Counted from the stretch's first letter, positions 26,175 through 34,112 are shown. The stretch: 52,660 bases of DNA from Furfurilactobacillus entadae (GCF_045862745.1 NZ_BQXN01000016.1:1-52660), one strand, 5' to 3'. Translations and numbers: made by a program. Notes: generated from the sequence alone by a model not told the origin.

Positions 26175-26214
26175 ATAAGGGCAAGGAAACACGTTCTTTC
26201 AAGGACGTGTTGAA
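26168..26214 (+). repeat. 47-bp post-terminator repeat, copy 1 of 2
   Basis: It begins in the T-run of a terminator and reads GAATAAGGGCAAGGAAA, then ACGTTCTTTCAAGGACGTG. The second half forms a near-perfect 10-bp hairpin. Copy 2 at 26908-26954 differs at two positions and also follows a terminator. It could be a processing or protein-binding site. Confidence 0.7.
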
Positions 26215-26530
26215 TCGCCTTACCATGCATAGCATGGTAAAATACAGTTGTTAGTGAAAACCAAGCTAACCAATAAAATATTACTTAGGCCCGGAACGGG
26301 CCGTGGTCAATAGCTGTAACCGCTGCACGCAGTGCTAGTCACTACTGTGTAAGTTAGCAGTGTTCCCAGAAGCTCGGCCATTAATGACCGAGTAGTTCAC
26401 GAGTAAACGTGTTAAACTACGTGTAAGGATTGGATCAAGGGCAACCTTGCCAAAAAGCTAGTTTGTGAACTTGGTGATCTAGTGAATCCGTGGTAAAATA
26501 AAATTACGAAATGTAGCAGGACTTGGTCCT
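26215..26530 (+). other. Non-coding, hairpin-rich intergenic stretch
   Basis: No credible frame. It holds several perfect short inverted repeats: TTACCATGC/GCATGGTAA, GGCCCG/CGGGCC, and CTCGG/CCGAG, plus several promoter -10-like TGnTAaAaT motifs (CATGGTAAAAT, CGTGTTAAACT, CGTGGTAAAAT). It ends at the terminator 26536-26575, so it may encode a structured plus-strand RNA of roughly 0.3 kb. This is inference from hairpin density only. Confidence 0.35.
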
Positions 26531-26535
26531 CGCAA

Positions 26536-26575
26536 AAAGCCTTCCCGATGTGGCGTCGGAAAGGCTTTTGTTTTG
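26536..26575 (+). terminator. Intrinsic terminator
   Basis: AAGCCTTCCCGA pairs with TCGGAAAGGCTT around TGTGGCG, followed by TTGTTTTG. It would end any RNA from the hairpin-rich stretch upstream. Confidence 0.8.
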
Positions 26576-26611
26576 CGCTTATTAGTTAAGCGTGCGGGCT
26601 ATGGTCTCGGT

Positions 26612-26707
26612 TTAGTGCCGATGATGATTGGTTAGCCCCCAATCAAGAACTCGTAGAATGACTCCAACGAGAACGCCTGTTAAGACAGACAAAACGAAAT
26701 GTAACAT
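26612..26707 (-). CDS. Fst-like type I toxin peptide, 31 aa
   Basis: On the minus strand an ATG at 26707 follows GAGAGGAGG. It encodes a 31-residue peptide with one hydrophobic helix (LSVLTGVLVGVILRVLDWGL) and a polar, His-rich tail (TNHHRH). This pattern (short lead, GxxVGxxL-type membrane helix, then RxLDW/RWLD) is that of the Fst/Ldr family of plasmid addiction toxins. Upstream of the SD, CTCATTG/CAATGAG forms a hairpin that could hide the ribosome site, as in fst mRNA. An inverted copy pair GGTCTCGG (26603) and CCGAGACC (26743) flanks the gene, and could mark the regions where a convergent antitoxin RNA pairs. The antitoxin RNA itself is inferred. Confidence 0.6.
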   Translation of the reverse strand: MLHFVLSVLTGVLVGVILRVLDWGLTNHHRH

Positions 26708-26875
26708 TACTTGGACCTCCTCTCATTGATTTACAATGAGCCGAGACCAGGTAATAGCGTATCACAAATGCTACAAGAGCACATTAACTATGTGGTAGCC
26801 GTCAGCTAGGAGTAGATTACAAATTTGTGAGTTTGTGTTATGTTGGTGGTGCGATGAAGTAAGAAGCATATTAGA

Positions 26876-26914
26876 CCCCCCTCTAACAGCTGCAGACTGT
26901 TAGGGGGTTTTTGA
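26876..26914 (+). terminator. Intrinsic terminator before 47-bp repeat copy 2
   Basis: CCCCTCTAACAG and CTGTTAGGGGG pair (one bulged T), followed by TTTTTG. Confidence 0.8.
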
Positions 26915-26954
26915 ATAAGGGCAAGGAAATACGTTCTTTCAAGGACGTGATGAA
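26908..26954 (+). repeat. 47-bp post-terminator repeat, copy 2 of 2
   Basis: It differs at two positions from 26168-26214 and is placed identically relative to a terminator. It lies directly upstream of the antitoxin remnant at 26972. Confidence 0.7.
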
Positions 26955-26971
26955 ATAGAAGGATAACCAAG

Positions 26972-27129
26972 ATGAAGATCAACGACATTTTGCAAGAACA
27001 GTTAAAAGACCCCCAATTTGCAGATCTTTATAATGCAAATAAAGAGCGTTCAGCTAGTGCTTTAGCCCTTTATCAGGCGCGATTGCCCACGCGTTAGGGA
27101 AGAAGATCAAGGTTGAATTTGTGAACTAA
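26972..27129 (+). pseudogene. Deletion remnant of an XRE/HigA-type antitoxin gene
   Basis: An ATG with an AAGGAT ribosome site opens MKINDILQEQLKDPQFADLY, then continues to SALALYQAR, the N-terminus of small HTH antitoxins. After residue 37 the frame runs into a stop. In another frame, starting at the same point, the text continues as AIAHALGKKIKVEFVN and stop (27127-27129), the usual C-terminus of such proteins. The whole HTH middle is missing, so an internal deletion joined the two ends out of frame. No partner toxin gene is visible beside it. Confidence 0.7.
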
Positions 27130-27143
27130 AGATAGTTAACAGA

Positions 27144-27168
27144 GAGTCGCTGAAGCGGCTCTTTTTTT
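27144..27168 (+). terminator. Intrinsic terminator
   Basis: GAGTCGC-TGAA-GCGGCTC followed by seven T, closing the antitoxin remnant. Confidence 0.9.
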
Positions 27169-27222
27169 GTGCATTTTTTTAGATTGCCGCACAACTCCCT
27201 ACACCCAAGAAAAAGTTAGGGA

Positions 27223-29385
27223 GTGATCAAGATTTTCAAATTAAAACTATTTAGTTTGGTGTCGGCGCTAGTGTCGATGCCAGATAGTCAATTAGTGACA
27301 GACGGTTCAACTAATGGACGCGTGCTTGATTTTTACCAAGCATGGCACCAATACCTAAATCCGTCTAACGTCACAACCAGTAAAATTCTGTACAAGATTT
27401 TGGCTGGGGTGGTGAATGGCCTGTACGCTGCGGATACGGCCATGGAAAGTATCTTTAATGCCGCATTTAAAATGATTGGTGTGGCCAATGATCTTGGTTC
27501 CACCAAGACCACGGCAGGCATGTTTTTTAGTGGTCTACAGACGCTGGGCATGTCCATTGGAATTTGTGGCCTGATTTTTCTCATTGTGAGCTCGTATTTT
27601 GGGAGAGAGGTTAAATACAAACAGCCTTTGATCAATGCCACCGTAGTTTTATTGGTCACGTTTGGCTTACCCTGGCTGACTAGTACGGCAACAACGGCGA
27701 TTCCCAAAGTTATTAATGAAGAACAAACGACGTCAGTCAACCAGAAAGAAAATGACCAGAAGCCGTCCGGACTATCACTACAGCCAATTCAAGAAAATGT
27801 CGTTGACTTAGCTGTGATTGCTAAACATGACTTCAACTACGATTTAGATAGTCAAGGCTTTATCAAGGTCAAAAATGGGGATTACGCGAGCCTTAACGAT
27901 ATTGGTTCGGAAAATAAGTTGCTCCAACAGACGGACTTTTCCGCCACATTAGATGATGACAGTCCGCTAATCAAAAACTTGGATAAAGACGATAAAAAGC
28001 CTGGCTCAATTTTAAAATACGAATTGGCGGCCAATTCGGTTGATGATAATGGCACGAAGCAGTATGCCTTGCAAGCTAACAGTCAGCATTCCATTGTGAA
28101 AGGGTTAAATGATGTTTATCCCGAATACCGGGTTCATTGGTCCACGATGATTGCGGAACAAATTATGTTAATCGTGATGTTTGGTGTGTTGACCTTGCGG
28201 ACGTTAATTTCAATTTACAATACCTTTATCTTGTTAGTGATTTCCCCGTTGGTGGGCTTGTCGAATTTAAGTTCGTTAAAGCGGTGGAAGGAATTGATGG
28301 GTGCGGTCACTGGCGCCATGATGTCCGTGGTGTTGGAGGTTGTGGTCTTACGTTTATCTCTAGTGTTGCTAAGTTACGCACCATCTGCCGACGCGGTGAG
28401 TGGTTTACCGGCCGCAGGGCGTGGGATCTTTATGCTCCTGCTGTACATTGCGGTGGTGGTTGGTGACTTAACTGGAATCAGTGCGATTGAACGTTATACC
28501 GGGGTTTCACAATCACACGCACAGAACTTGCAACAGATAGCTGGCGCTGGTGCCCTCGGTATGGCGGCTGGCGCTGGTGCCATGGGAGCTGGTAGAGCTG
28601 GCGTGAACGGCGCTTCTAAGGTGGCTGGTGGAATTGGTAACGTCGCTAGACGTGCACCAAGCGCCATTAATGGCGGGATTAATCGGGCAGCGACAATGGT
28701 TGGGGCCACGACTCAAGCGGTTGCTCACCCAGTTGAAACCGCCAAAGCTGCCGGCGCAAACGTCAGTGCGAAGGCTAAAGACACGGCGCATGGGATTCAG
28801 TCCAAGGTCAATGATTTTGGCCAAGATGTCAAAGATAGCTTTTATGGTGGTGCCGATAAGGTGAAACCAACCAGCGACGCGCAAAATAATCCAAGCTCGA
28901 CAACAGGCGCTGGCTCAAATGGTGGTGCTACTGGTGAAGCTGGTAATCTAGCACCGGGTGCGGCGAACAACACACCAACGCCCGATGCACATGGAGTTCA
29001 ACCAACGAGCAACCCAGCGGGCAACAATCAAACGGCCCATGGTCTGCAAAACCGGCCAGGCAATCAAGCCCAACGCCCTGGACAAAGTAATCAAGCAACG
29101 ATACCGTCCACTGAACCAACTTCCAGAGTGCACCAAACTGGTGGCACGGCGCAACGGGCCGATACGACTAAGCAAGGTCTACAACGGCCTGAGACGGTCG
29201 ACCGAGAGGCCCAAAAGCGGCCAACGCCGGTTGGGCAACGATCAGCACGGGCTGAACGCAATGGCCAGCATCAGGCACCACGATTAGGCAGTGCCACGCA
29301 GCATTTACAGAGTGCCCAAAACCATTTGGCGCAGGGAACCCAAATGCGTCAGGTTCAAGGCAAAGAACTCGATGATGATGAATAG
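27223..29385 (+). CDS. VirB6/TrsL-like polytopic conjugation channel protein
   Basis: A 720-aa integral membrane protein. Hydrophobic segments lie at about residues 65-85, 108-128, 138-155, 305-345 and 360-420, in line with VirB6/TrbL-like channel subunits. After about residue 440 the chain becomes a long soluble tail, first Ala/Gly-rich (GAGALGMAAGAGAMGAGRAG), then rich in Gln, Asn, Thr and Pro, which is low complexity and probably disordered. GTG 27223 directly abuts an AGGGAG ribosome site, so a start a few codons further in is possible. It is followed after 15 bases by topB, in the same transcript. Function is assigned on topology and neighbours rather than a motif. Confidence 0.7.
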   Translation: MIKIFKLKLFSLVSALVSMPDSQLVTDGSTNGRVLDFYQAWHQYLNPSNVTTSKILYKILAGVVNGLYAADTAMESIFNAAFKMIGVANDLGSTKTTAGMFFSGLQTLGMSIGICGLIFLIVSSYFGREVKYKQPLINATVVLLVTFGLPWLTSTATTAIPKVINEEQTTSVNQKENDQKPSGLSLQPIQENVVDLAVIAKHDFNYDLDSQGFIKVKNGDYASLNDIGSENKLLQQTDFSATLDDDSPLIKNLDKDDKKPGSILKYELAANSVDDNGTKQYALQANSQHSIVKGLNDVYPEYRVHWSTMIAEQIMLIVMFGVLTLRTLISIYNTFILLVISPLVGLSNLSSLKRWKELMGAVTGAMMSVVLEVVVLRLSLVLLSYAPSADAVSGLPAAGRGIFMLLLYIAVVVGDLTGISAIERYTGVSQSHAQNLQQIAGAGALGMAAGAGAMGAGRAGVNGASKVAGGIGNVARRAPSAINGGINRAATMVGATTQAVAHPVETAKAAGANVSAKAKDTAHGIQSKVNDFGQDVKDSFYGGADKVKPTSDAQNNPSSTTGAGSNGGATGEAGNLAPGAANNTPTPDAHGVQPTSNPAGNNQTAHGLQNRPGNQAQRPGQSNQATIPSTEPTSRVHQTGGTAQRADTTKQGLQRPETVDREAQKRPTPVGQRSARAERNGQHQAPRLGSATQHLQSAQNHLAQGTQMRQVQGKELDDDE

Positions 29386-29400
29386 ACGGAGGCGTAGAAC

Positions 29401-31428
29401 ATGGATTATTTGATTCTGGCGGAAAAGCCCAGTGCTGCAAAACATTTCGCGGCGGCGCTAGGTGGTCGGTCGGGTAGCTTTGACGGCCATTCTTATGAAA
29501 TAACGGCAGCTCATGGACATTTGATGGAGTTGGATCAACCGGAAAACTTGGTGACTCCTAACTTGGCCGCCAAGTATCACGAGTGGAACTTGGAGACAGT
29601 CCCGTGGACCATTGCTGATTTCACCTGGGGCCGCACCTATAAGCAGTCAACCAATCCACATACTGGAAAGAAGCAAAGTTCGAAGAGCACCATCGATCAA
29701 ATTAGAAAGTTGGCCACCCAAGCTCAAGCCATTGTGATTGCGACGGATAACGATCCCTCTGGGGAAGGTGAACTGCTGGCGTGGGAAATTATTAATGCCA
29801 TTGATTGGCATGGCCAGGTGTTGCGCGCCTTTTTCGACGATGAGTTTAAAACCGCTTTTACTAAAGCCATGGGACAGCTGATTGATGTTACCGACCAAGC
29901 ACATGATGGGGACTACGTTAAGGCTGACGTGCGTAACAAGTGGGATTGGTTATCAATGCAGTTGACCCGGGTATCAACCTTAGCAGCACGAAATGCAGGT
30001 TACAACGTGCGCGTGGCCCCGCAAGGTCGCCTTAAATCAGTGATGGTCAGCTTAATTTACCAACGGTTACAGGCCATTAAACAGTACGTGCGTAAGCCAT
30101 ATTATGAAGCCCGTTTTCATGATCAATACGATAATGTATTTAAACGAAAGCTAACGGAAGCTACCCTCATGCAGGCGCAACATGAGCAAGCTAGCGCCGC
30201 CCAAGCTGATGTTGATCAATTGCACGCAACAACGGTACAAGTACTAAAGAAGACGGCTAAGCAACAGATTCCGCCACCACTGCTAGATTTAGCGAAGTTG
30301 GCCGGGAAGTTAGGCCAGCAATTTAGTGCTAAACAAGTTCAAGACACTTATCAAGCAATGTACGATGCTGATTATATGTCGTATCCGCGGACCGAAGACC
30401 ATGTGGTAACACCGGATCAGTTTGCAGAGTTGGTGGAACATCGGGACGCCATTGCTCAGTTAGTGGGTGTCGATCCAAGCCAGTTAACGCACTTGGAGCC
30501 GCGAAAAACTCATGTGGGCAAAGGCAGCCACGGGGCTAATCGTCCAGGAAGTAAATTGCCCCAAAGCTTGGCTGAGCTTGATCAATTTGGCCCCGCTGCC
30601 CAAGCAATCTACACAGTGGCGGCACGTAGTGCTTTAGCCATGCTGGCCGAAAATTATCAGTACATGGCGATTGATTTAGGTCTACAGGATTTTCCCGACT
30701 ATCAAGCGACGCTTAAAAAACCAGTTGCATTAGGTTTCAAGACGGTGCTGGGCGATGAGATCAAGCCTGTGAAAGTCGGTAAAACCGCCCAACCATTTGT
30801 GTACGAAGGGGCCAATAAAAAGCCAGCAGCACCAACGACAAGTTGGCTATTTGGCTACTTAGAAAAACATCAAGTGGGCACAGGAGCTACCCACTTGAGC
30901 ACGATGTCTAACATTTCCACCGGGACTGGCGCGCTGGTTAAGGAGACCAAAGGGAAGTTATCTTTGACCCAGACCGGACAAGTGACGGCCGTTATCGCGA
31001 AGGGCACCATGATTGCGTCCACCACGGTGACTAAACAACTATTTGATGGCATGGCCGCCGTGGGTCAGTTTGAAAAAGACCCTGACGCGGTCTTAAACAC
31101 AGTGACGCAGGTGACGGTGCATGATAAGCCCATTATGTTGGCCAATGCGAGTGCGTTGCGTGAGGAACTGGGGCAACCGACGGGGGACTTGGCTCGAAAA
31201 CCAGTTGTGAAGACAGCTGGCACAACCGCCCAAGGCCAACAAGTTAAATTCAACCGGACATGGGCCGGTCATCGGTTTACTGACGCTGAAGTTGACAAGT
31301 TGCTGGCTGGCGACCAGATCAGTTTTACGTACACCACCAAGGCGGGTAAAGAAAAGACCGCCACCGGCGATCTTCAAAAACAAACGTATAAGCAGCACGA
31401 GTTTTGGGGGTTTAAATCCAATAAGTAA
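29401..31428 (+). CDS. topB: Type IA DNA topoisomerase (TopB/TrsI-like)
   Basis: 675 aa. The N-terminus MDYLILAEKPSAAKHFAAAL is the Toprim domain with its glutamate; ATDNDPSGEGELLAWEI supplies the metal-binding DxD-type acidic cluster. The active-site tyrosine lies in DYMSYPRTED at residue 328. The C-terminal region (FNRTWAGHRFTDAEVDKLLA) is a Topo_C_Rpt-like repeat. Plasmid TopB proteins like TrsI of pSK41/pGO1 relax or decatenate single-stranded regions during conjugation. It follows the VirB6-like gene by 15 bases with a GGAGGCG ribosome site. Confidence 0.93.
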   Translation: MDYLILAEKPSAAKHFAAALGGRSGSFDGHSYEITAAHGHLMELDQPENLVTPNLAAKYHEWNLETVPWTIADFTWGRTYKQSTNPHTGKKQSSKSTIDQIRKLATQAQAIVIATDNDPSGEGELLAWEIINAIDWHGQVLRAFFDDEFKTAFTKAMGQLIDVTDQAHDGDYVKADVRNKWDWLSMQLTRVSTLAARNAGYNVRVAPQGRLKSVMVSLIYQRLQAIKQYVRKPYYEARFHDQYDNVFKRKLTEATLMQAQHEQASAAQADVDQLHATTVQVLKKTAKQQIPPPLLDLAKLAGKLGQQFSAKQVQDTYQAMYDADYMSYPRTEDHVVTPDQFAELVEHRDAIAQLVGVDPSQLTHLEPRKTHVGKGSHGANRPGSKLPQSLAELDQFGPAAQAIYTVAARSALAMLAENYQYMAIDLGLQDFPDYQATLKKPVALGFKTVLGDEIKPVKVGKTAQPFVYEGANKKPAAPTTSWLFGYLEKHQVGTGATHLSTMSNISTGTGALVKETKGKLSLTQTGQVTAVIAKGTMIASTTVTKQLFDGMAAVGQFEKDPDAVLNTVTQVTVHDKPIMLANASALREELGQPTGDLARKPVVKTAGTTAQGQQVKFNRTWAGHRFTDAEVDKLLAGDQISFTYTTKAGKEKTATGDLQKQTYKQHEFWGFKSNK

Positions 31429-31440
31429 CAAGCACCTATG

Positions 31441-31469
31441 TTGCGTACGCCATTGACGTACGTTATAAT
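31441..31469 (+). promoter_or_regulatory. yefM-yoeB promoter with paired palindromic operators
   Basis: TTGCGT (31441-31446) and TATAAT (31464-31469) are 17 bp apart. Two 8-bp palindromes sharing the core CGTACG, GCGTACGC (31443-31450) and ACGTACGT (31456-31463), fill the -35 and spacer, placed 13 bp apart. E. coli YefM-YoeB binds two palindromes in its promoter in the same way, so these are likely autoregulatory operators. Confidence 0.75.
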
Positions 31470-31487
31470 ATAGTTGAGGTGATTACT

Positions 31488-31751
31488 ATGGAAAATTACA
31501 CACCAACAAATGCACGCAAGAATTTTTATAAAATTCTGAAAGACGTGAATAACCAAAAAAAACCGATTACAGTGATGCCCGCAAATGGTAATGAGAATGA
31601 TGCTGCCGTTGTGATTTCCAAAAAGGATTGGGATTCAATTGCAGAGACGTTGTATCTAGAAGGTACCGGTACTATGGATAAAGTGCGTCGGCGTATGAAC
31701 GATGATAGCGACTTTACCAATGTTGATGCTATTGATTGGGACGAACTATGA
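31488..31751 (+). CDS. yefM: YefM-type antitoxin
   Basis: From ATG 31488, seven bases after GAGGTG, the protein of about 87 aa begins ENYTPTNARKNFYKILKDVN, the Phd/YefM DNA-binding fold, followed by AAVVISKKDWDSIAETLYL, the family's central block. The acidic C-terminus (DFTNVDAIDWDEL) is the toxin-binding tail. Its stop overlaps the toxin start (ATGA). It binds its own promoter and neutralises YoeB, keeping the plasmid in the population by post-segregational killing. Confidence 0.92.
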   Translation: MENYTPTNARKNFYKILKDVNNQKKPITVMPANGNENDAAVVISKKDWDSIAETLYLEGTGTMDKVRRRMNDDSDFTNVDAIDWDEL

Positions 31752-32014
31752 GTGAATATCAAGTGCGAATTAAAAATTCGGCTAAAAGTGATCTTAAGAA
31801 GTTGAAGCGATCCCATTTGAAGGAACAGTTCTTGGATATCGTGAATACATTGAAGTCCAATCCCTATGACTTAACGCAATCTTTTGAAAAGTTACAACCC
31901 ACTAGTGCTGGATTATACTCGCGTCGCCTGAACACCCAACATCGCGTTGTGTACAGTATCGATGACGAAACGAAAACGGTCAGTATTTTCTCAGCCTGGA
32001 GCCATTATGAATAA
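31748..32014 (+). CDS. yoeB: YoeB-type ribosome-dependent mRNA interferase toxin
   Basis: An 88-aa RelE/YoeB-fold protein from ATG 31748, overlapping the antitoxin stop. SAKSDLKKLKRSHLKEQF is the first helix, then LYSRRLNTQHRVVYSI, the YoeB block with the catalytic Arg/His region, and a C-terminal SAWSHYE, where H86-Y87 correspond to the essential His-Tyr end of YoeB. It cuts mRNA at the ribosomal A site. An intrinsic terminator follows at 32027-32052. Confidence 0.92.
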   Translation: MSEYQVRIKNSAKSDLKKLKRSHLKEQFLDIVNTLKSNPYDLTQSFEKLQPTSAGLYSRRLNTQHRVVYSIDDETKTVSIFSAWSHYE

Positions 32015-32026
32015 TTGTGTTTTGTT

Positions 32027-32052
32027 AGAGAAGCTTCGGCTTCTCTTTTTTT
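32027..32052 (+). terminator. Intrinsic terminator of yefM-yoeB
   Basis: AGAGAAGC-TTCG-GCTTCTCT followed by a T-run, then a TTTTTTTGTGCACTTTTT boundary sequence seen in related form at four block ends. Confidence 0.92.
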
Positions 32053-32152
32053 GTGCACTTTTTCGGTTCATCAGGAAACTATGTAAGGTGTAGCTGTACA
32101 AGCATGAAAGTGGAAGTGAGTGAATAACTACACCTGAGGAGGAACATTTGCG

Positions 32153-32467
32153 ATGAATATGAGTGATTACGAACAACAAATTATCAATTCGGACAAAACC
32201 GCAGTTTTACAAGTTGCTGACGGTTGGTATTTAGCAGACCAAGGTTTATATTGGCCTGGCTGGACATACAACGAAGAAGATTTCATTAAAGACACGGTGA
32301 CGATTACTGCTAGATTATCTAAAGCAAGACATTTCAATTTTGATGATGAGCAAGATGGTTTTTATATTTTTGCAAAATCAATTGCCAAAAATTTCCCGCA
32401 CAGTAAATTTGTCAGCGTTTCAATCAAAATTGATGATGGTTCGATATTTAATCCTGATCCGGAATGA
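32153..32467 (+). CDS. Hypothetical protein, 104 aa
   Basis: ATG 32153 follows GAGGAGG by about 11 bases. The product is acidic and soluble, with aromatic-rich DGWYLADQGLYWPGWTYNEED followed by a short beta-rich segment and FPHSKFVSVSIKIDDGSIF. No motif is recognised. It starts a low-GC insert (32.1-33.7 kb) between the toxin-antitoxin pair and the second transfer operon, so it is probably cargo rather than transfer machinery. Confidence 0.55.
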   Translation: MNMSDYEQQIINSDKTAVLQVADGWYLADQGLYWPGWTYNEEDFIKDTVTITARLSKARHFNFDDEQDGFYIFAKSIAKNFPHSKFVSVSIKIDDGSIFNPDPE

Positions 32468-32555
32468 ACAGCCACCTACGAACGGCCTGGTGAGTGATTG
32501 TGAAGATAACGAAGAAATGTAATGTCGCAAATTATGATGCGAGGGGGCGTGTAAG

Positions 32556-32780
32556 ATGGACAGCCTAGAAGGCGAGGAAGACCCTAATGTAGTTAGAGTA
32601 TTGCTTTGGGTATTGGAAACACGAGATCCAGGACTATATGAAAGGATTCAGTCTCAGCGGCCTCGATTACTAAAAAATTCTGTGCTTGCTCAAGCTGAGA
32701 CTTTAGCTTACGAGTATCGTGCTGAGTTGGAAGATTCAGATATTGACGGGGACTGTTTGTATAAAACATTCGATCGATAG
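32556..32780 (+). CDS. Hypothetical protein, 74 aa
   Basis: ATG 32556 follows GAGGGGGCG. The product is small, acidic and helical (VVRVLLWVLETRDPGLYERI), without membrane segments or a known motif. It lies 15 bases before a small membrane-protein gene, and the two probably form one transcript. Function unknown. Confidence 0.45.
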   Translation: MDSLEGEEDPNVVRVLLWVLETRDPGLYERIQSQRPRLLKNSVLAQAETLAYEYRAELEDSDIDGDCLYKTFDR

Positions 32781-32795
32781 TGAGGGGATTACACA

Positions 32796-33047
32796 ATGAA
32801 AATAATGAAAAACTATTTGCAACTCGCTGGTAAGTGCTTTCTAGCGATGACAGTTTGCACAGCGTTTTTTTACTGTCTATGGGGTTCTCTGTATTTGGAT
32901 AATAAGTTGTTTGAAGATGGGTTTATCAGTTATAACTGGTTTACCTATGCCACATTTACTTTTGAATCGCTTTCATTACTCGGCTTATGGTTGCAGGCCA
33001 AAGCTTTTTTGGAGGACGTCATTGAAAGTTGGCCAGCCCGAAGGTAG
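32796..33047 (+). CDS. Small membrane protein, 83 aa
   Basis: Start ATG 32796 follows GAGGGG. There are two hydrophobic segments at about residues 10-32 and 45-68, separated by a short polar loop (LDNKLFEDGFISYN). The 3' end overlaps the end of a convergent minus-strand gene by 63 bases. No family recognised. Confidence 0.5.
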   Translation: MKIMKNYLQLAGKCFLAMTVCTAFFYCLWGSLYLDNKLFEDGFISYNWFTYATFTFESLSLLGLWLQAKAFLEDVIESWPARR

Positions 33048-33698
33048 CTGGATTGTGGTGGGATTAAAATTAAGAATCTGTTGATAATTAAGAATGAATA
33101 CTAGTGCGAGCATAAGCACAACGAGATTTGACCAAGTGCCAACGCGCTGATAGCGTAAAATCGTATAAACGTAGGAAATTGCTGATAGGACAAGCAGCAT
33201 AATCATCGTGATGTGTAAAATTGGGAACATTACGGGTAAAGAAAATCCGTTGGTTTTGCCTAATTCGAAAAGGTTTTGAAAAGTGACATTAGCGTAAATA
33301 TTCATTTGTGCGGGGTCCGGTTGAACATGTATTAATTGATAGAGTAAGATACCAAAAAGTGCGTTTACGGGGATAATTCCTAAAGGTTTTATCCAAGAAC
33401 TAGTTTTGTGTTTCACAATTGTGTATAGCAAAATGGTAATAACAACAGTGACAAGTGTAAGACGAATCTCAGTTATGTGGGATTGGAGTTCGTTTAAAAT
33501 AAGACCGTAGGAACGAATAAGAGTAGTAAATATGGAAAAAAAGGCCCATGCTAAGAAGTTCCACCATTTATCTCCTTGGCCATTACTGCCAGTATAAGAC
33601 GTGTTTTTAATCAAGTATGAGACATTCATATTGTTGTTAGTGATACTAGCGTGATTATGGTCACCATTTTGGTTAATTTTATTGAACATTAGAAGCAT
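32985..33698 (-). CDS. Polytopic membrane protein, 237 aa
   Basis: It reads leftward from ATG 33698 or, more likely, ATG 33689, which has the better distance from GAAAGAG. A polar N-terminus rich in Asn (NGDHNHASITNNNMN) precedes about five hydrophobic segments from residue 45 on. It is low in GC and opposite in direction to the transfer genes, so it seems to be an insertion between the toxin-antitoxin pair and the VirB3-like gene. No catalytic motif or family is recognised. Confidence 0.6.
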   Translation of the reverse strand: MLLMFNKINQNGDHNHASITNNNMNVSYLIKNTSYTGSNGQGDKWWNFLAWAFFSIFTTLIRSYGLILNELQSHITEIRLTLVTVVITILLYTIVKHKTSSWIKPLGIIPVNALFGILLYQLIHVQPDPAQMNIYANVTFQNLFELGKTNGFSLPVMFPILHITMIMLLVLSAISYVYTILRYQRVGTWSNLVVLMLALVFILNYQQILNFNPTTIQLPSGWPTFNDVLQKSFGLQP

Positions 33699-33707
33699 CT
33701 CTTTCTT

Positions 33708-33731
33708 GAGGAGCCTTGCTCCTCTTTTTTT
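33708..33731 (+). terminator. Intrinsic terminator upstream of the second transfer operon
   Basis: GAGGAGC-CTT-GCTCCTC followed by seven T. It faces the plus direction although the gene to its left is on the minus strand, so it probably insulates the following operon from read-through. Confidence 0.85.
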
Positions 33732-33800
33732 GTGCGCTTTTTTTAATTATACGGCAACTCCTTAAGGTATAGCTATATCAGTCAAACAGGAGGGGTCGTT

Positions 33801-34112
33801 GTGGATTACAACATGAATGGTAATTATGGTGTTTCAAAAGGGGTACGGGCCCGGATTAAGTTGGGCTTCATTTACATTGTCGACCTTTTGGGAGTCGGTG
33901 TGATCTTTATGTTGGGGGTGCAAGGCGCTAAGTTGTTTCCTCCGGATCAAGCGTTGAATCAGCTCATTTACTGGATTCTGTTGGTTGTCCTGGCGTTGTA
34001 TACCATGATCAAGCCACATGACAGTTATCACAAAAATACGTACATGTTGCTGGCAGTCGTGAATCGACGGGCCAAAAGATATCACAGCATGAACCGATAC
34101 GAGGAGTTATAA
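33801..34112 (+). CDS. VirB3/TrsC-like conjugation protein
   Basis: GTG 33801 follows AGGAGGGG. The 103-aa protein has two adjacent hydrophobic helices (FIYIVDLLGVGVIFMLGV and LIYWILLVVLALYTMI) and short basic ends, matching VirB3-type inner-membrane components (DUF5592-like, TrsC) of Gram-positive transfer systems. It is the first gene of a tight operon, two bases before the next start, in the order VirB3-TrsD-VirB4 found in other trs regions. Confidence 0.7.
   Translation: MDYNMNGNYGVSKGVRARIKLGFIYIVDLLGVGVIFMLGVQGAKLFPPDQALNQLIYWILLVVLALYTMIKPHDSYHKNTYMLLAVVNRRAKRYHSMNRYEEL

Larger units (their letters stand above)
26057..26810 (+). repeat. Partial duplication of the coupling-protein 3' end
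   Basis: The last codons of the coupling protein (AGAGCACATTAACCATGTGG, from 26057) recur with one mismatch at 26076+700, that is 26776-26795, followed by a related tail and a stop-like TAG. The 26776 copy has no open frame leading into it. With the 47-bp repeat at nearly the same offset it shows that this intergenic zone arose by a duplication of roughly 0.72-0.74 kb that has since decayed. Confidence 0.6.

Noticed and set aside
26215..26530. A second tRNA or rRNA fragment
   Set aside because: The stems do not assemble into a cloverleaf and no rRNA-like text is seen.
28494..29440. Several long frames opposite or beside the VirB6-like tail
   Set aside because: They are shadows caused by the repetitive, GC-richer codons of the low-complexity tail; none has a ribosome site in the right place.
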